The notes beneath the pieces were generated by a model that was given only the letters and a program-made list of their open reading frames with translations, ran no database searches and had not been told where the DNA came from. This document shows, piece by piece, positions 44,070 to 53,019 of a stretch of 64,000 nucleotides of DNA. Position 1 is the first letter of the stretch, and each line of letters starts with the position of its first letter. This stretch comes from Roseomonas sp. (GTDB taxonomy: Bacteria > Pseudomonadota > Alphaproteobacteria > Acetobacterales > Acetobacteraceae), in NCBI GenBank assembly GCA_031180725.1, contig JAPSLO010000015.1, positions 62,001-126,000 on the forward strand, written 5' to 3'. A program made the translations under genes and the position numbers.

Positions 44070-44568
44070 GGCCGAGGATATTCTTCGCCTCCCGCAACCC
44101 GCCCCAGGATGGCGCTGCCCACGCCGGCACCGCCGCCGGCGACGGAGCCGCCGATGGTCGCCCTGCGCTTGGTCGAAGGCCAGACCTGCAACTTCCATTA
44201 CCGCTCGCGCGCCCAGAGGCCGAGGTCAATCATTTTCGCCCCGGCCTCCACCGCCACCACACCGTCCGTGATGGCGATGGGCGCGGATATGGCGGTCATG
44301 TCCAGCACCATGCCGCCTTCCAGCGGCACGCATTGCCCGTAACTGCCCGTGCCGCCGCCGCACACCGTGATGGGCACGCGCTGCGCGCGGCCAGCACGCG
44401 CAGCACCTCCGACTCATCCTTCGGGCGGGCAATCAGATCCGCCGCCTTGCCGTCGAGCTGCTTCCTCAGGATTGGGCCGTACCAATAGAGGTCGCGGCCT
44501 TTCAGCCGCAGCAGCGCACGGTCCGCGGTCAGTTCGATACCCGCCGGCTCGGCAACAAGGGCGGCGAT
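44070..44568 (-). pseudogene. Decayed FAD-linked oxidase (GlcD/VAO-type) gene
   Basis: Remnant of a flavin-linked oxidase spread over different minus-strand frames. Part 1 (about 44566-44390) reads IELTADRALLRLKGRDLYWYG and ADLIARPKDESEVLRVLAA. A frameshift near 44381-44390 leads to QRVPITVCGGGTGSYGQCVP, with the FAD-binding GGGTG, through VEAGAKMIDLGLWARER. An in-frame TAA (44198-44200) follows, then WKLQVWPSTKRRATIGG. A second frameshift near 44106 gives WGGLREAKNILG, after which similarity stops (3' truncation). No start codon remains; the frame begins one base after the creatininase stop (TGA-C-ATC). It was evidently the second gene of a creatininase-led operon. Confidence 0.85.
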
Positions 44569-44569
44569 G

Positions 44570-45388
44570 TCAGGCGTCCGGATTGGGCTCGTTCGCCAGC
44601 CACCCATCCACGTCGAAAGCCGCCACCTGTTGCCAGAGCGTGGCCATCTTCTCCGCCGCATAGTCCAGCAGCTGATTGCCGATCTCGGCCGTGGCGGCGG
44701 AGGCATCGCCCACCACACCGGCCGGCTGCAGGTCCTGCGCCTGCCAGGCAAGCGGCGAACCCGCCTGCGGATGCAGGGCCGGCGCGGCATTGGCGGCAAG
44801 CTGCCAGCGGCTGACGAAGTTGCGCGCCTGGTCCATCTTCACCAGATGCGGCGTGAGGGCGAGCATCACCGCCGTCTCGTCGCGCCCACCATGGATGCCA
44901 TAGGCGCCTTCTTCCGGGTCGCGCAGCGCTCCCGGCTTGCCCATGCGGGCCCACATCGTGTTGACCACCAAAATATTGGACTGGATGCGGATGCGTCGCG
45001 CCGCGATGTCCAGCACCGCAACATTCCCGCCATGGCTGTTGCAGATGACCATGCGCTTCACGCCCGCGCGGGCCACGCTGGCGCCGATATCCACGATCAG
45101 GTCCAGCAGCGTTTCCGGCGTGGTGGTCAGCGTGCCCGGGAAGCGCAGATGCTCCACGGAATTGCAGACGGACTGGGTGGGCAGCACCAGCACCGGGCAA
45201 TCCGCCGGCAGCACCGCCAGGGTGCGCTGGATCACGCCATTGCCGATGGTGGTGTCCACCGAAACGGGCAGATGCGGCCCGTGCTGCTCGATGCTGGCCA
45301 CCGGCAGCACGGCGACGGTGTTGGCGGGCAGCGACTTGAAGGCGGGCCAGGGCAGGTCCTGCCAGAAGCGGGTGGGTAGGGCGGTCAT
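44570..45388 (-). CDS. Creatininase-family amidohydrolase
   Basis: A 272-residue metal-dependent amidohydrolase of the creatininase family. Metal-site motifs are ASIEQHGPHLPVSVDT (Glu, His, Asp), CNSHGGN (His) and the Glu in GGRDETAVMLALTP. Members hydrolyse creatinine, formamides (ArfB, MftE-type) or other amides; this one looks like the generic type found in aromatic and alicyclic catabolic operons. The ATG at 45388 has GAGG 5 nt upstream. It is divergent from the Rieske oxygenase gene across 220 bp, where I saw no strong signal. Confidence 0.9.
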   Translation of the reverse strand: MTALPTRFWQDLPWPAFKSLPANTVAVLPVASIEQHGPHLPVSVDTTIGNGVIQRTLAVLPADCPVLVLPTQSVCNSVEHLRFPGTLTTTPETLLDLIVDIGASVARAGVKRMVICNSHGGNVAVLDIAARRIRIQSNILVVNTMWARMGKPGALRDPEEGAYGIHGGRDETAVMLALTPHLVKMDQARNFVSRWQLAANAAPALHPQAGSPLAWQAQDLQPAGVVGDASAATAEIGNQLLDYAAEKMATLWQQVAAFDVDGWLANEPNPDA

Positions 45389-45608
45389 CGTCACCTCTGC
45401 CGAAAGACCCGTGCATAAGGTGCCTGCGGCTGGTTTGGGAGGGGCCGAGAGCTTGGTCCCGGTCCAGCAGCCGGCGGTACCTGCCTGCGGGATCGGCATT
45501 CGGCCTTGATGATGGGCGTTGCGGTCGGGTGAGTTGGTAGCACTGCTGTCTGTCGGGGCTGGTCCACGGCTTGCAAGCTCGCCGCCAGACCTTGGAAGGA
45601 GCCGCGCC

Positions 45609-46625
45609 ATGCTGCAGACCGCCACCCCGATGCTGCGCCGCTTCTGGTACCCGGTCATGCCGGTCAGCCACCTGAAGAACGGCCCCAGGCCTTTCACCCT
45701 GCTGGGCCAGAACATCGTGCTGTGGCTGGATGGCGAGGGGAAGCCGGCCGCCCTGGACGACCGCTGCTGCCACCGCACGGCGAAACTCTCCAAGGGCTTC
45801 TACAGCAATGGATGGCTGGCCTGCGGCTATCACGGCTGGGAATTCGGCGCCGATGGCCGCGTGATGCGCGTGCCGCAGCGGCCGGTGGACCGCCAGGGCG
45901 CCACCAACATGCGCGTGCCTTCCTATCGCGCCGAAGCCCGCTATGGCTATGTCTGGGTCGCGCTGGAGGAACCGCTGTTCGACATCCCCGTCTTCGAGGA
46001 AGAGGCGGAAGGGCTGCGGCGCATCGACGAGTTCTACGAGGTGTGGAGCTGCGCCGGCCTGCGGGTGATGGAGAACAGCTTCGACAACGCGCATTTCGCC
46101 TTCGTCCACCGCGCCAGCTTTGGCGACCAGGGGCACCCGGAACCTGCGAAGCTGGAAGTGGAGGAATATGACGACGGCTTCCTGATGATCACCGAGGTCC
46201 CGGTGCGGAACCCGGAGATCCAGAAGAAGGTGCTGCGGATGGAAAGCGACACCACCGTGCGCATGATGCGCGGCCGCTGGTACATGCCCTTTTTGCGCAA
46301 GCTGCGCATCCGCTACCCGAACGGGCTGAGCCATTCCATCGTCACCGGCGCCACGCCGATCGACGACAGATCCTGCCAGATCGTGCAGTTCGTCTACCGC
46401 AACGACACGGAGGCAGATGCCAGAGCCGAGGACATCATCGCCTTCGACCGCCAGGTGACCGAAGAAGATCGCGAGATCCTGGAAAGCACGGATTTCGACG
46501 TGCCGCTGGACCAGGCGGGCATGGAAATGAACATGCCGAGCGACCGGCCGGGCGTGTTGATGCGGCGGATGCTGCTGAAGCTGTTCCAGCAGCAGACGGC
46601 GCAGGTGAAGCAGGCGGCGGAGTAG
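45609..46625 (+). CDS. Rieske non-haem iron oxygenase, alpha subunit
   Basis: A 338-residue ring-hydroxylating/demethylating oxygenase. The N-terminal Rieske domain has Cys-Cys-His-Arg (C-x-H) and CGYHGW (C-x2-H) 17 residues on; the catalytic domain has the iron triad in NSFDNAHFAFVH (Asp, His, His). Size and text fit the pheophorbide a oxygenase/vanillate demethylase-like group rather than dioxygenases with a beta subunit. GGAAGGAG 9 nt upstream supports the ATG at 45609. The reductase partner is not nearby. It may act in the adjacent aromatic catabolic island; the substrate is unknown. Confidence 0.9.
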   Translation: MLQTATPMLRRFWYPVMPVSHLKNGPRPFTLLGQNIVLWLDGEGKPAALDDRCCHRTAKLSKGFYSNGWLACGYHGWEFGADGRVMRVPQRPVDRQGATNMRVPSYRAEARYGYVWVALEEPLFDIPVFEEEAEGLRRIDEFYEVWSCAGLRVMENSFDNAHFAFVHRASFGDQGHPEPAKLEVEEYDDGFLMITEVPVRNPEIQKKVLRMESDTTVRMMRGRWYMPFLRKLRIRYPNGLSHSIVTGATPIDDRSCQIVQFVYRNDTEADARAEDIIAFDRQVTEEDREILESTDFDVPLDQAGMEMNMPSDRPGVLMRRMLLKLFQQQTAQVKQAAE

Positions 46626-46643
46626 GGGCTTTCCCTGCGCCGG

Positions 46644-46681
46644 CTATTTCCCCTCCCGCGCGAGCGGGGGAGGGGAAATAG
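46644..46681. terminator. Strong bidirectional terminator hairpin
   Basis: CTATTTCCCCTCCC (46644-46657) pairs perfectly over 14 bp with GGGAGGGGAAATAG (46668-46681) around a 10-nt loop, between the convergent Rieske oxygenase and aldehyde dehydrogenase genes. The AAAT/ATTT base gives each strand a short T-run, so it is a good bidirectional terminator. Confidence 0.8.
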
Positions 46682-46702
46682 CGCAAGAAGGCCAGGCGGC
46701 GC

Positions 46703-48136
46703 TTACAGCCCCGCCTGCGTCACGAACTTCGTGTTCAGATAGGCCTCGATCGCCTCGGACCCGCCTTCCGAGCCATAGCCGCTGTCCTTCACGCCGCCGA
46801 AGGGCACTTCTGGCAGGGCAAGGCCGAGGTGGTTGATGGTCATCATGCCCGTCTCCACCTTCGCCGCCACCGCATTCGCGGTCTTGGCGCTGCGGGTGAA
46901 GGCATAGGCGGCCAAGCCAAAGGGCAGGCGGTTCGCTTCCGTCACCACCTCATCCAGATCCTTGAAGGGCGCGATCATGGCGACGGGGCCGAAGGGCTCC
47001 TCGTTCATCATGCGGGCCTCCTTGCTGACGCCCGTCAGCACCGTCGGCTGGTAGAAATACCCCTTGTTGCCGATGCGTTCGCCGCCGACATGCAGCTCGG
47101 CGCCGCGCTGGCGGGCATCCGCCACCAGGCCCTCGATCCAGGGGACGCGGCGGTCATGCGCCAGCGGGCCCATCTGCGTGCCCTCGGCCAGGCCGTCGCC
47201 CACCTTCACGGCTTTCGCCGCGGCCGTGAACTTCTGCACGAATGGCTCATACAGCCCTTCCTGCACCAGGAACCGCGTCGGAGAGACGCAGACCTGGCCG
47301 GCATTGCGGAACTTCGCCGCAGCCAGCGTCTTCGCCGCCAGTTCCACATCCGCGTCGTCGAAGACGATGGCCGGCGCATGGCCGCCGAGCTCCATCGTCA
47401 CCCGCTTCATGTGCTGGCCCGCCAGCGCCGCCAGATGCTTGCCCACGGGGGTGGAGCCCGTGAAGGTCACCTTGCGGATGACGGGGTGCGGGATGAGGTA
47501 TTCGCTGATCTCGGCCGGCACGCCATAGACCAGGTTCGCCACGCCCGGCGGCAGGCCGGCATCGGCGAAGGCGCGGATCAGCTCGGCGGGGCTCGCCGGC
47601 GTCTCCTCCGGCGCCTTCACGATGATGGAGCAACCGGTGGCGACGGCGGCCGAGAGCTTGCGCACCACCTGGTTGATCGGGAAGTTCCAGGGCGTGAAGG
47701 CGGCGACGGGGCCGACCGGCTCCTTCACCACGAGCTGGTAGATGCCCTCACCGCGAGCCGGAACAACGCGGCCATAGGCACGGCGGGCTTCCTCGGCGAA
47801 CCAGTCGATGATGTCGGCGGCCGCCAGCGTCTCCATCTTCGCCTCGGCCAGGGGCTTGCCCTGCTCCAGCGTCATCAGCCGCGCGACGGTATCGGCGCGG
47901 GACCGCAGGATATCGGCTGCCTTGCGCATCAGCTTGGAGCGGTCGAAGGCGGCGACCTTCTTCCAGGTCTCGAAGCCCTTCGCCGCGGCTTCCAGCGCCT
48001 CGTCCAGGTCGTCCTTGCCGGCATGGGCAACGGTGCCGATCACTTCCTCGGTGGCGGGGTTGATCACCGGCAGCGTCCGGCCGCCGCGCGCCGGGCGCCA
48101 GCTGCCCGCGATGAAGAGCTGGGTATCAGGATACAT
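46703..48136 (-). CDS. NAD(P)-dependent aldehyde dehydrogenase (succinate-semialdehyde type)
   Basis: A 477-residue aldehyde dehydrogenase: [36 protein letters not shown], catalytic Glu in [18 protein letters not shown], catalytic Cys in [17 protein letters not shown] and C-terminal [30 protein letters not shown]. These resemble succinate-semialdehyde/glutarate-semialdehyde dehydrogenases (GabD-like); the exact aldehyde is not set by the sequence. The ATG at 48136 (MYPDTQLFI) has AGGAGG upstream; a longer in-frame start at 48202 is unlikely. The hydroxyacid dehydrogenase gene lies 143 bp upstream on the same strand, possibly in the same unit. Confidence 0.93.
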   Translation of the reverse strand: MYPDTQLFIAGSWRPARGGRTLPVINPATEEVIGTVAHAGKDDLDEALEAAAKGFETWKKVAAFDRSKLMRKAADILRSRADTVARLMTLEQGKPLAEAKMETLAAADIIDWFAEEARRAYGRVVPARGEGIYQLVVKEPVGPVAAFTPWNFPINQVVRKLSAAVATGCSIIVKAPEETPASPAELIRAFADAGLPPGVANLVYGVPAEISEYLIPHPVIRKVTFTGSTPVGKHLAALAGQHMKRVTMELGGHAPAIVFDDADVELAAKTLAAAKFRNAGQVCVSPTRFLVQEGLYEPFVQKFTAAAKAVKVGDGLAEGTQMGPLAHDRRVPWIEGLVADARQRGAELHVGGERIGNKGYFYQPTVLTGVSKEARMMNEEPFGPVAMIAPFKDLDEVVTEANRLPFGLAAYAFTRSAKTANAVAAKVETGMMTINHLGLALPEVPFGGVKDSGYGSEGGSEAIEAYLNTKFVTQAGL

Positions 48137-48279
48137 CTTCGCTTTTCCTCCTGGCGGGTCGCCGCGCGGACACTCGCACGGCCGCAAGGCAAGGGGAACC
48201 ACCGGGACCCCCGGGGCGGTCGGGCGTCAGGTAGGGGGCGGCGGGCCGGGACGCAACCGGGCCTCCCCCCGCGCCGGGC

Positions 48280-49311
48280 CTAGCTGTTCGGCCCGCGCTC
48301 CATGGCATAGGGCTGCCACCGTGCCAGCCCCGATCCCGGCAGCACAGTGGGGTTCACGCAGCTCATCGGCCAGCGGCCGGAGAGCACGAGTGCCATTTCC
48401 TGCCCGGCCCGCCGCTTGCGCGCCTGGTCGAAGCGCGCCGAGGCCGAGGCGTTGTGGGGCGAGAGGATGACATGCGGCATCAGCAGCAGAGGGTTGTCCG
48501 GCGCCGGTGGCTCCACCTCGAACACGTCGAGACCGGCGCCGGCAATGGTGCCGTCCTTCAGCGCCGTGATCAGCGCCGCCTCGTTCACCGTCGGGCCGCG
48601 CCCGGTATTGATAAAGATGGCGCTGCGCTTCATCCGCGCGAACTGCCTGGCGCCCATCATCTTCCGCGTCTCCGCCGTGTCCGGCGCATGCATGGAGACG
48701 AAGTCGGACTGGCTCAGCACCTCGTCCAGGCTCGCCGGCAGCACACCCAGTGCGGACATGGTCAGCTCGTCCACATAGGGGTCATAGGCCATCATGCGCA
48801 GCCCGAAAGCCGCGGCGCGCTTCGCCACCAGTCGCGCGACGCGGCCGAACGCGATGAAGCCCAGTGTGGAACCCATCAAACGCGGGAACTGATAGAGCTG
48901 CGGCCGGCCCTCCGCCCAGCGCCCCTCGCGTACCATGCGGTCCTGCTCGATGCAGCGGCGATGGGTGGCCAGGATCAGCATCATCGCATGGTCCGCTACC
49001 TCCTCGATGAAGGTGTCGGGGCAGTTGGTGACGGGGATGCCCTTCGCGGTCGCCGCGGCGACATCCACATAGTCCACGCCGACCGTGGCGCAGGTGATGA
49101 CCTTGGCCTTGGTCAGCGCCTGGATCATCGGGGCGGTGAACTTGATGCCCTTGGCATAGACCGCGTCGGCCTCGGGCGCGGCGTCGATGAAGGCCTCGGC
49201 CTCTGGCGCGCATTCCACGATCTCGGCGCCGAGCCGCTCCAGCGCCTCCATCTCCAGCGCATAGCCGCCGGCGGCGCCGACGGAAGGTGTCAGGATGCGC
49301 GGCTTGCCCAT
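48280..49311 (-). CDS. D-isomer-specific 2-hydroxyacid dehydrogenase family protein
   Basis: A 343-residue NAD(P)-dependent 2-hydroxyacid dehydrogenase. The catalytic domain has CATVGVDYVDVAAATAKGIPVTNCPDTFIEEVADHAMMLILATHR; the Rossmann loop is LGFIAFGRVARLVAKRA; catalytic Arg is in FINTGRGPTVNE, Glu near AGLDVFEVEPP and His in LSPHNASAS. It may reduce a 2-oxoacid or act on a phosphoglycerate-like compound. The ATG at 49311 has GGGGGA 5 nt upstream, and TTG at 49323 is a less likely alternative. It is divergent from the SDR gene with 75 bp between starts. Confidence 0.92.
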   Translation of the reverse strand: MGKPRILTPSVGAAGGYALEMEALERLGAEIVECAPEAEAFIDAAPEADAVYAKGIKFTAPMIQALTKAKVITCATVGVDYVDVAAATAKGIPVTNCPDTFIEEVADHAMMLILATHRRCIEQDRMVREGRWAEGRPQLYQFPRLMGSTLGFIAFGRVARLVAKRAAAFGLRMMAYDPYVDELTMSALGVLPASLDEVLSQSDFVSMHAPDTAETRKMMGARQFARMKRSAIFINTGRGPTVNEAALITALKDGTIAGAGLDVFEVEPPAPDNPLLLMPHVILSPHNASASARFDQARKRRAGQEMALVLSGRWPMSCVNPTVLPGSGLARWQPYAMERGPNS

Positions 49312-49386
49312 CGTTTCCCCCAACCTGGTTTGTCGCGACGCGACGTTGCTCTACGCTTCGCGCACCGACAAGGGGAGGATGCGCAG

Positions 49387-50148
49387 ATGGCACGGCTTTC
49401 CGGCAAACTGGCCTGGGTGACGGGCGCCGGCAGCGGCATCGGGGAGGCCGCGGCCCTGAAACTGGCCGAGGAAGGCGCGGCGCTGGTGCTGACCGGCCGC
49501 CGCAGGGCGCCGCTGGAGGGTGTGGCGGACCGCATCCGGGCGGCTGGCGGCACGGCGGAGGTCCAGCCCGCCGACCTGATGGATGCCGCGCAGGTGAAGG
49601 CGGTGGGCGAATTCATCGGCCAGCGCTTCGGCCGGCTGGACATCCTGGTGAACAATGCCGGGCTGAACATTCTGCCGCGCCGCTGGGCGGTGCTGAGCCC
49701 GGAGGGCGTGGATGAGCTGGTGCGTGGCAATCTCTCCTCGGCCTTCTACTGCGTCACGGTCGCGCTGCCCTTCATGCGGGCGCAGAAGGATGGCGTGCTG
49801 ATCCACACCGCCAGCATGGCGGGCCGCATCGTCTCGCCGCTGAGTGGCCCGGGCTACACCGCCGCCAAGCATGGCGTGGTGGCAATGAGCCACACCATCA
49901 ACATGGAGGAATGCGTCAACGGCATCCGCAGCTGCGTGATCTGCCCCGGCGAGGTCGCGACCCCGATCCTGGACAAGCGCCCGAACCCGGTCAGCGCGGA
50001 GGATCGCGCGAAGATGGTGCAGAGCGAGGATGTCGGCGACCTCGTGCGCTATGTCGCGTGCCTGCCGCCGCATGTCACGCTGAACGAGGTCTGGATCACG
50101 CCGACCTGGAACCGCAGCTATGTGGCGCAGATGGAGCGGAAACTTTAG
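49387..50148 (+). CDS. Short-chain dehydrogenase/reductase
   Basis: A 253-residue SDR: nucleotide-binding TGAGSGIGEAAALKL, NNAG in ILVNNAGLNILPRRW, catalytic Ser in IHTASMAGR, Tyr-x-x-x-Lys in PGYTAAKHGVV, and CPGEVATPIL. The end departs from FabG-type proteins: instead of the usual GG-hydrophobic-DGG tail it reads LNEVWITPTWNRSYVAQME, the form seen in classical SDRs of the YdfG/serine-dehydrogenase-like group. GGGGAGG 8 nt upstream of the ATG. Substrate unknown; possibly linked to the divergent hydroxyacid dehydrogenase. Confidence 0.92.
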   Translation: MARLSGKLAWVTGAGSGIGEAAALKLAEEGAALVLTGRRRAPLEGVADRIRAAGGTAEVQPADLMDAAQVKAVGEFIGQRFGRLDILVNNAGLNILPRRWAVLSPEGVDELVRGNLSSAFYCVTVALPFMRAQKDGVLIHTASMAGRIVSPLSGPGYTAAKHGVVAMSHTINMEECVNGIRSCVICPGEVATPILDKRPNPVSAEDRAKMVQSEDVGDLVRYVACLPPHVTLNEVWITPTWNRSYVAQMERKL

Positions 50149-50177
50149 CGGGGCTGCCGGAACGGGCCCATGACGAA

Positions 50178-50195
50178 GGGCCAGCCGGTTGGCCC
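50178..50195. terminator. Hairpin downstream of the SDR gene
   Basis: GGGCCA (50178-50183) and TGGCCC (50190-50195) form a perfect 6-bp stem with a 6-nt loop, 30 bp after the SDR stop and followed by GGCTTATTGAATT. It is a weak terminator candidate. Confidence 0.4.
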
Positions 50196-50308
50196 GGCTT
50201 ATTGAATTCATCGATCCGGATCACCATGCTTCGACAAGTATGCGTTCGCTTATGGTCCATCGCCGACGTTTCCTGCTGCATGCGGGAAGCCTGATCGCGG
50301 GCCACTAG

Positions 50309-50341
50309 CCCCGGGACCGGCGCGCCTTTCTGGTCCCGGGG
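50309..50341. repeat. Perfect 10-bp inverted repeat
   Basis: CCCCGGGACC (50309-50318) and GGTCCCGGGG (50332-50341) form a perfect 10-bp stem; the 13-nt loop starts with the palindrome GGCGCGCC. No adjacent gene uses it obviously, so it may be a mobile-repeat remnant or a structured RNA element. Confidence 0.5.
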
Positions 50342-50538
50342 AGTCCAACCAGAGGCCAGTCATTCAGTTCGAGGCAAGAAGCGGCACACTGCGTGTCCGA
50401 AGGATTGCCCGTGATCCTGGCGATCCCAACCTGGCTTTCCGCGGAGATGCAGCCGCTGCCCTGGCGCGGATCTGCCACGCCTGCGAGACGGCCCTGCCGC
50501 CCTGACAGACGCCAGGCCCGGCCCACGATTGAAGGGCC

Positions 50539-50877
50539 GTGCTCTTACGGCGGGATATTGGGAGGTTTGGGCGCCTTGCCAGCTTGTGGCCCAGCCGCTC
50601 CGTCCAGGAGGCGCTGCCGGCGAAGCTTCGGAGTGCGTGGATCGCTTTCTCTGTCGAAGACAGGCCGGCGGAGGCTCGCGAGCTGGTCTTGCCGCCGCAT
50701 GGCTCTCCGGCCCGCCGGACCCTGCCGGTGACCGCCCCGCATGGCCCGGCACTCATTATCGCCTGGCAGCACGACGCGGTGGAGAGACTGCGCTGCTCGC
50801 CGTCACCACCCTGGGGGCGGGCCCCCGCAGGAATGCCACGCAGGACGGACTGGCCCCTGCGCCTGGGCGATGCCTAA
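50539..50877 (+). CDS. Doubtful 112-residue hypothetical protein
   Basis: An open frame beginning with GTG, preceded by GAAGGG only 2 nt away. The text (MLLRRDIGRFGRLASLWPSR..., ALIIAWQHDAVERLRC...) resembles real protein in its first 80 residues and then becomes Pro/Arg-rich, as seen in chance GC-rich frames. No family is recognised and competing frames exist on both strands. It could be a gene, a remnant or noise. Confidence 0.2.
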   Translation: MLLRRDIGRFGRLASLWPSRSVQEALPAKLRSAWIAFSVEDRPAEARELVLPPHGSPARRTLPVTAPHGPALIIAWQHDAVERLRCSPSPPWGRAPAGMPRRTDWPLRLGDA

Positions 50878-50956
50878 GATCCGTGCAGCGCGGCTGCCGC
50901 CCGCGCCATCACTCATCTGCGCCCGCCTGGCGGGCGCATTGAAAAGGAAGAAGACC

Positions 50957-51406
50957 ATGACTGCCACGAACCCGGGGCCTTCCACCAACCCCGCCGCCAG
51001 AGCCATCCCGCCGCCGATCACCCTCTGCAGCGCCGATGAGGAACGCCTCTCGAGTCTGGCTACTGCGGCGGCGCAGCGCAGCCCTGAAGTCGCCAGGAGG
51101 CTGCTGGAGGAAATCGACCGCGCGCGGCTGCTGCCGCCTGAAGAGATGCCCGCGAACGTGGTCGCCATGCACGCCCATGTCGAATACCGCGACGAGGCGA
51201 CGGGCGCCACGCAGCGCGTTCAGCTAGTCTATCCGCACGAGGCCGATATCGCCCGGGGCCGAATCTCCGTGCTGACCCTGGTCGGCGCGGGGCTAATCGG
51301 ACTGGCGGAAGGTCAGTCCATCCTGTGGCCAACCCAGGACGGGCGCGAGCGCGTCCTGACGGTGCTGCGCGTTTCGCGGGAGGCTTTCACGCCGCCGGCG
51401 GGCTGA
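50957..51406 (+). CDS. rnk: Nucleoside diphosphate kinase regulator (Rnk/GreA-B C-terminal family)
   Basis: A 149-residue Rnk-like protein. The N-terminal helical part (DEERLSSLATAAAQRSPEVARRLLEEIDRARLL) precedes the GreA/GreB-type C-terminal FKBP-like domain: VAMHAHVEYRDEATGATQRVQLVYPHEADIARGRISVLTLVGAGLIGLAEGQSI. Rnk binds RNA polymerase and influences nucleotide pools, but it lacks the long Gre coiled coil. The ATG at 50957 follows AAAAGGAAG; a longer in-frame start at 50741 is not supported. It ends at a good terminator. Apparently monocistronic. Confidence 0.88.
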   Translation: MTATNPGPSTNPAARAIPPPITLCSADEERLSSLATAAAQRSPEVARRLLEEIDRARLLPPEEMPANVVAMHAHVEYRDEATGATQRVQLVYPHEADIARGRISVLTLVGAGLIGLAEGQSILWPTQDGRERVLTVLRVSREAFTPPAG

Positions 51407-51444
51407 GCCAGGCCGCGTCAGTCGGTCGAAATCCATGGGCACGC

Positions 51445-51480
51445 AAAGGGCCTGGGATGCCGTCGCACCCCGGGCCCTTT
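51445..51480 (+). terminator. Terminator hairpin after rnk
   Basis: AAAGGGCCTGGG (51445-51456) pairs with CCCGGGCCCTTT (51469-51480) over 12 bp with one T-G wobble; the descending arm ends in TTT. It sits 39 bp after the rnk stop and is a good intrinsic-terminator candidate. Confidence 0.7.
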
Positions 51481-51491
51481 CGCCATCCGTT

Positions 51492-51528
51492 CCTACCCCT
51501 TCACCGCACCGGTGAGGGAGGAGACGTA
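51492..51528. repeat. 37-bp direct repeat, copy 1 (detached ABC permease tail)
   Basis: This segment matches 53494-53530 at 35 of 37 positions. On the minus strand it reads YVSSLTGAVKG-stop, nearly identical to the last residues of the ABC permease ending at 53495. Upstream sequence in that frame does not resemble the permease, so only the tail is duplicated. Confidence 0.8.
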
Positions 51529-51600
51529 TGGCGGGCTGGCTGGGGCGCCTAGCGCCGGCAGCAGCCTTGCCAAGGAATGCGCGCCTGGCAGCCTCGCTCC

Positions 51601-52995
51601 TCAGACCACCTCGGCGAAGGCCGTCGGCGGTTTCGTCAGGACATCGGCTACGGCCCGCAGCGCGCCACGCAGCGCCTGGCGGCTGCGCGCCGCGCCCAGC
51701 GAGATCCGCACCGCCCCCGGCGGTGGCTGCGCAGGGTCGACTGCGAAGGCATCACTTGGCACAACAGCCAGGCCGCGACGACGCAGATCGACAGCGAAAT
51801 GCAGCCGGTCCCAGCGCGCAGGCAGTCGCAGCCACAGATGCAGCCCCTCCGGATGCGCGGTGAAGCTGCCTTCCGGCAGCTCGGCCCGGGCAATGGCCTG
51901 GCGCGCGGCAGCTTCCCGCCGGATCGCGGCGAGCACCGTCGTTGCTGTGCCGTCCCGCACCCAGCCTGTCGCCAGACCCGCCAGCAGTGGCGAGGCCATC
52001 AGCACGGAGGCGCGAAGCGAAGCGGCGATCTGCGCGGCGGCCTCGGCATCCGGTGCCACCAGCGCCGCCACGCGCAGCGCCGGGGAGATCACCTTGGACA
52101 GGGTGGCGATATGAAACACCCGCTCTGGGGCCAGGGTGGCCAGGGCAGGCAGCGGGGCGGAAGGCAGCAGCCCATAGGCATCGTCCTCGATGACCCAGAG
52201 CCCATGCCGGCGGGCAATGTCGGCGATAGCCTGCCGCCGCGCTTTCGGCATGGTGACGGCCAGCGGGTTGTGGATGGTCGGAATCACCGCCAGCGCCTTT
52301 GGTTGCGCGTTGCGGCAGGCTGCGTCCACCGCATCGGGCAGCAGCCCTTCCTGATCCGAGGGCAGGCCCACAAGCCGGATCCCGAGCTGCGCTGCCGCCC
52401 CGCGCAGCCCGGGATAGGTGAGCGAATCGGCCAGCACCACCTCGCCCGGCGCGGCCAGGTGATGCAGCGTGGCGGCGAGGGCGGGCTGCGCGCCGGGGCA
52501 GAGCAGGAGGCGAGCCGGATCCGGATCGCCGAGCGTTGGCCGTAGCCAAGCCGCCAGCGCCGCGCGTTCCTCCGCACTGCCCGCTCCGCTGCGATAGGTG
52601 AGCAGCTCTGCAGGGTCCTGCATGGCCATCAGCGCCGCGACACCTTGCTGCAGCAGGGTGGGGAAGGGCAGGTCGGGCGGCAGGGGGGGCAGGTTCATGC
52701 CCAGATCCACCGGCCCTTCCGCGGCGGGGACCGGCGCCGCCTGCGCCGCCCGCCGGACGAAGGTGCCGCGGCCCACGGTCGCGTCCAGCAATCCGCGCTT
52801 CCGGGCTTCGGCATAGGCACGCGTCACGGTGGTCAGGTCCACGCCCAGCGCTTCCGCCATGGCGCGATGGGTTGGCAGGCGGGCGCCGGGCGGCAGCTCG
52901 CCCCTTGCTACGGCCGTGCCGATGGCCTCGGCGATCGCCAGGTAGATCGGCCCCTCCTGGCCCGTTAGCCGTGGCATCCATGCCCCGTCCTGCAT
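51601..52995 (-). CDS. MocR-type regulator (GntR winged helix fused to aminotransferase domain)
   Basis: A 464-residue MocR/PdxR-type regulator. The N-terminal GntR winged helix is PIYLAIAEAIGTAVARGELPPGARLPTHRAMAEALGVDLTTVTRAYAEARKRGLL; from about residue 110 an aminotransferase fold of class I follows, with CPGAQPALAATLHHLAAPG, TIHNPLAVTMP, EDDAYGLL and the PLP-binding Lys region TLSKVISPALRVA. PLP bound to the second domain controls DNA binding. The start at 52995 is near the conserved N-terminus (MQDGAWMPRL). It is divergent from the DUF983 gene, and repeated ATTGTATG boxes lie between them. Confidence 0.92.
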   Translation of the reverse strand: MQDGAWMPRLTGQEGPIYLAIAEAIGTAVARGELPPGARLPTHRAMAEALGVDLTTVTRAYAEARKRGLLDATVGRGTFVRRAAQAAPVPAAEGPVDLGMNLPPLPPDLPFPTLLQQGVAALMAMQDPAELLTYRSGAGSAEERAALAAWLRPTLGDPDPARLLLCPGAQPALAATLHHLAAPGEVVLADSLTYPGLRGAAAQLGIRLVGLPSDQEGLLPDAVDAACRNAQPKALAVIPTIHNPLAVTMPKARRQAIADIARRHGLWVIEDDAYGLLPSAPLPALATLAPERVFHIATLSKVISPALRVAALVAPDAEAAAQIAASLRASVLMASPLLAGLATGWVRDGTATTVLAAIRREAAARQAIARAELPEGSFTAHPEGLHLWLRLPARWDRLHFAVDLRRRGLAVVPSDAFAVDPAQPPPGAVRISLGAARSRQALRGALRAVADVLTKPPTAFAEVV

Positions 52996-53019
52996 GTCCG
53001 GCTCACCCTTGCGGTCAAT

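Larger units (their letters stand above)
50149..50956. other. Gene-poor 808-bp region between SDR and rnk
   Basis: This stretch holds no gene I can name. It contains a terminator-like hairpin, a perfect 10-bp inverted repeat, one weak open frame (50539-50877, listed separately), and a frame running from after 50293 to a TGA at about 50506 that lacks a start codon but has protein-like text (SGTLRVRRIARDPGDPNLAF), which may be a gene remnant. The first 150 bp (for example TATTGAATTCATCGATCC) look less GC-rich than the surroundings. Confidence 0.5.
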
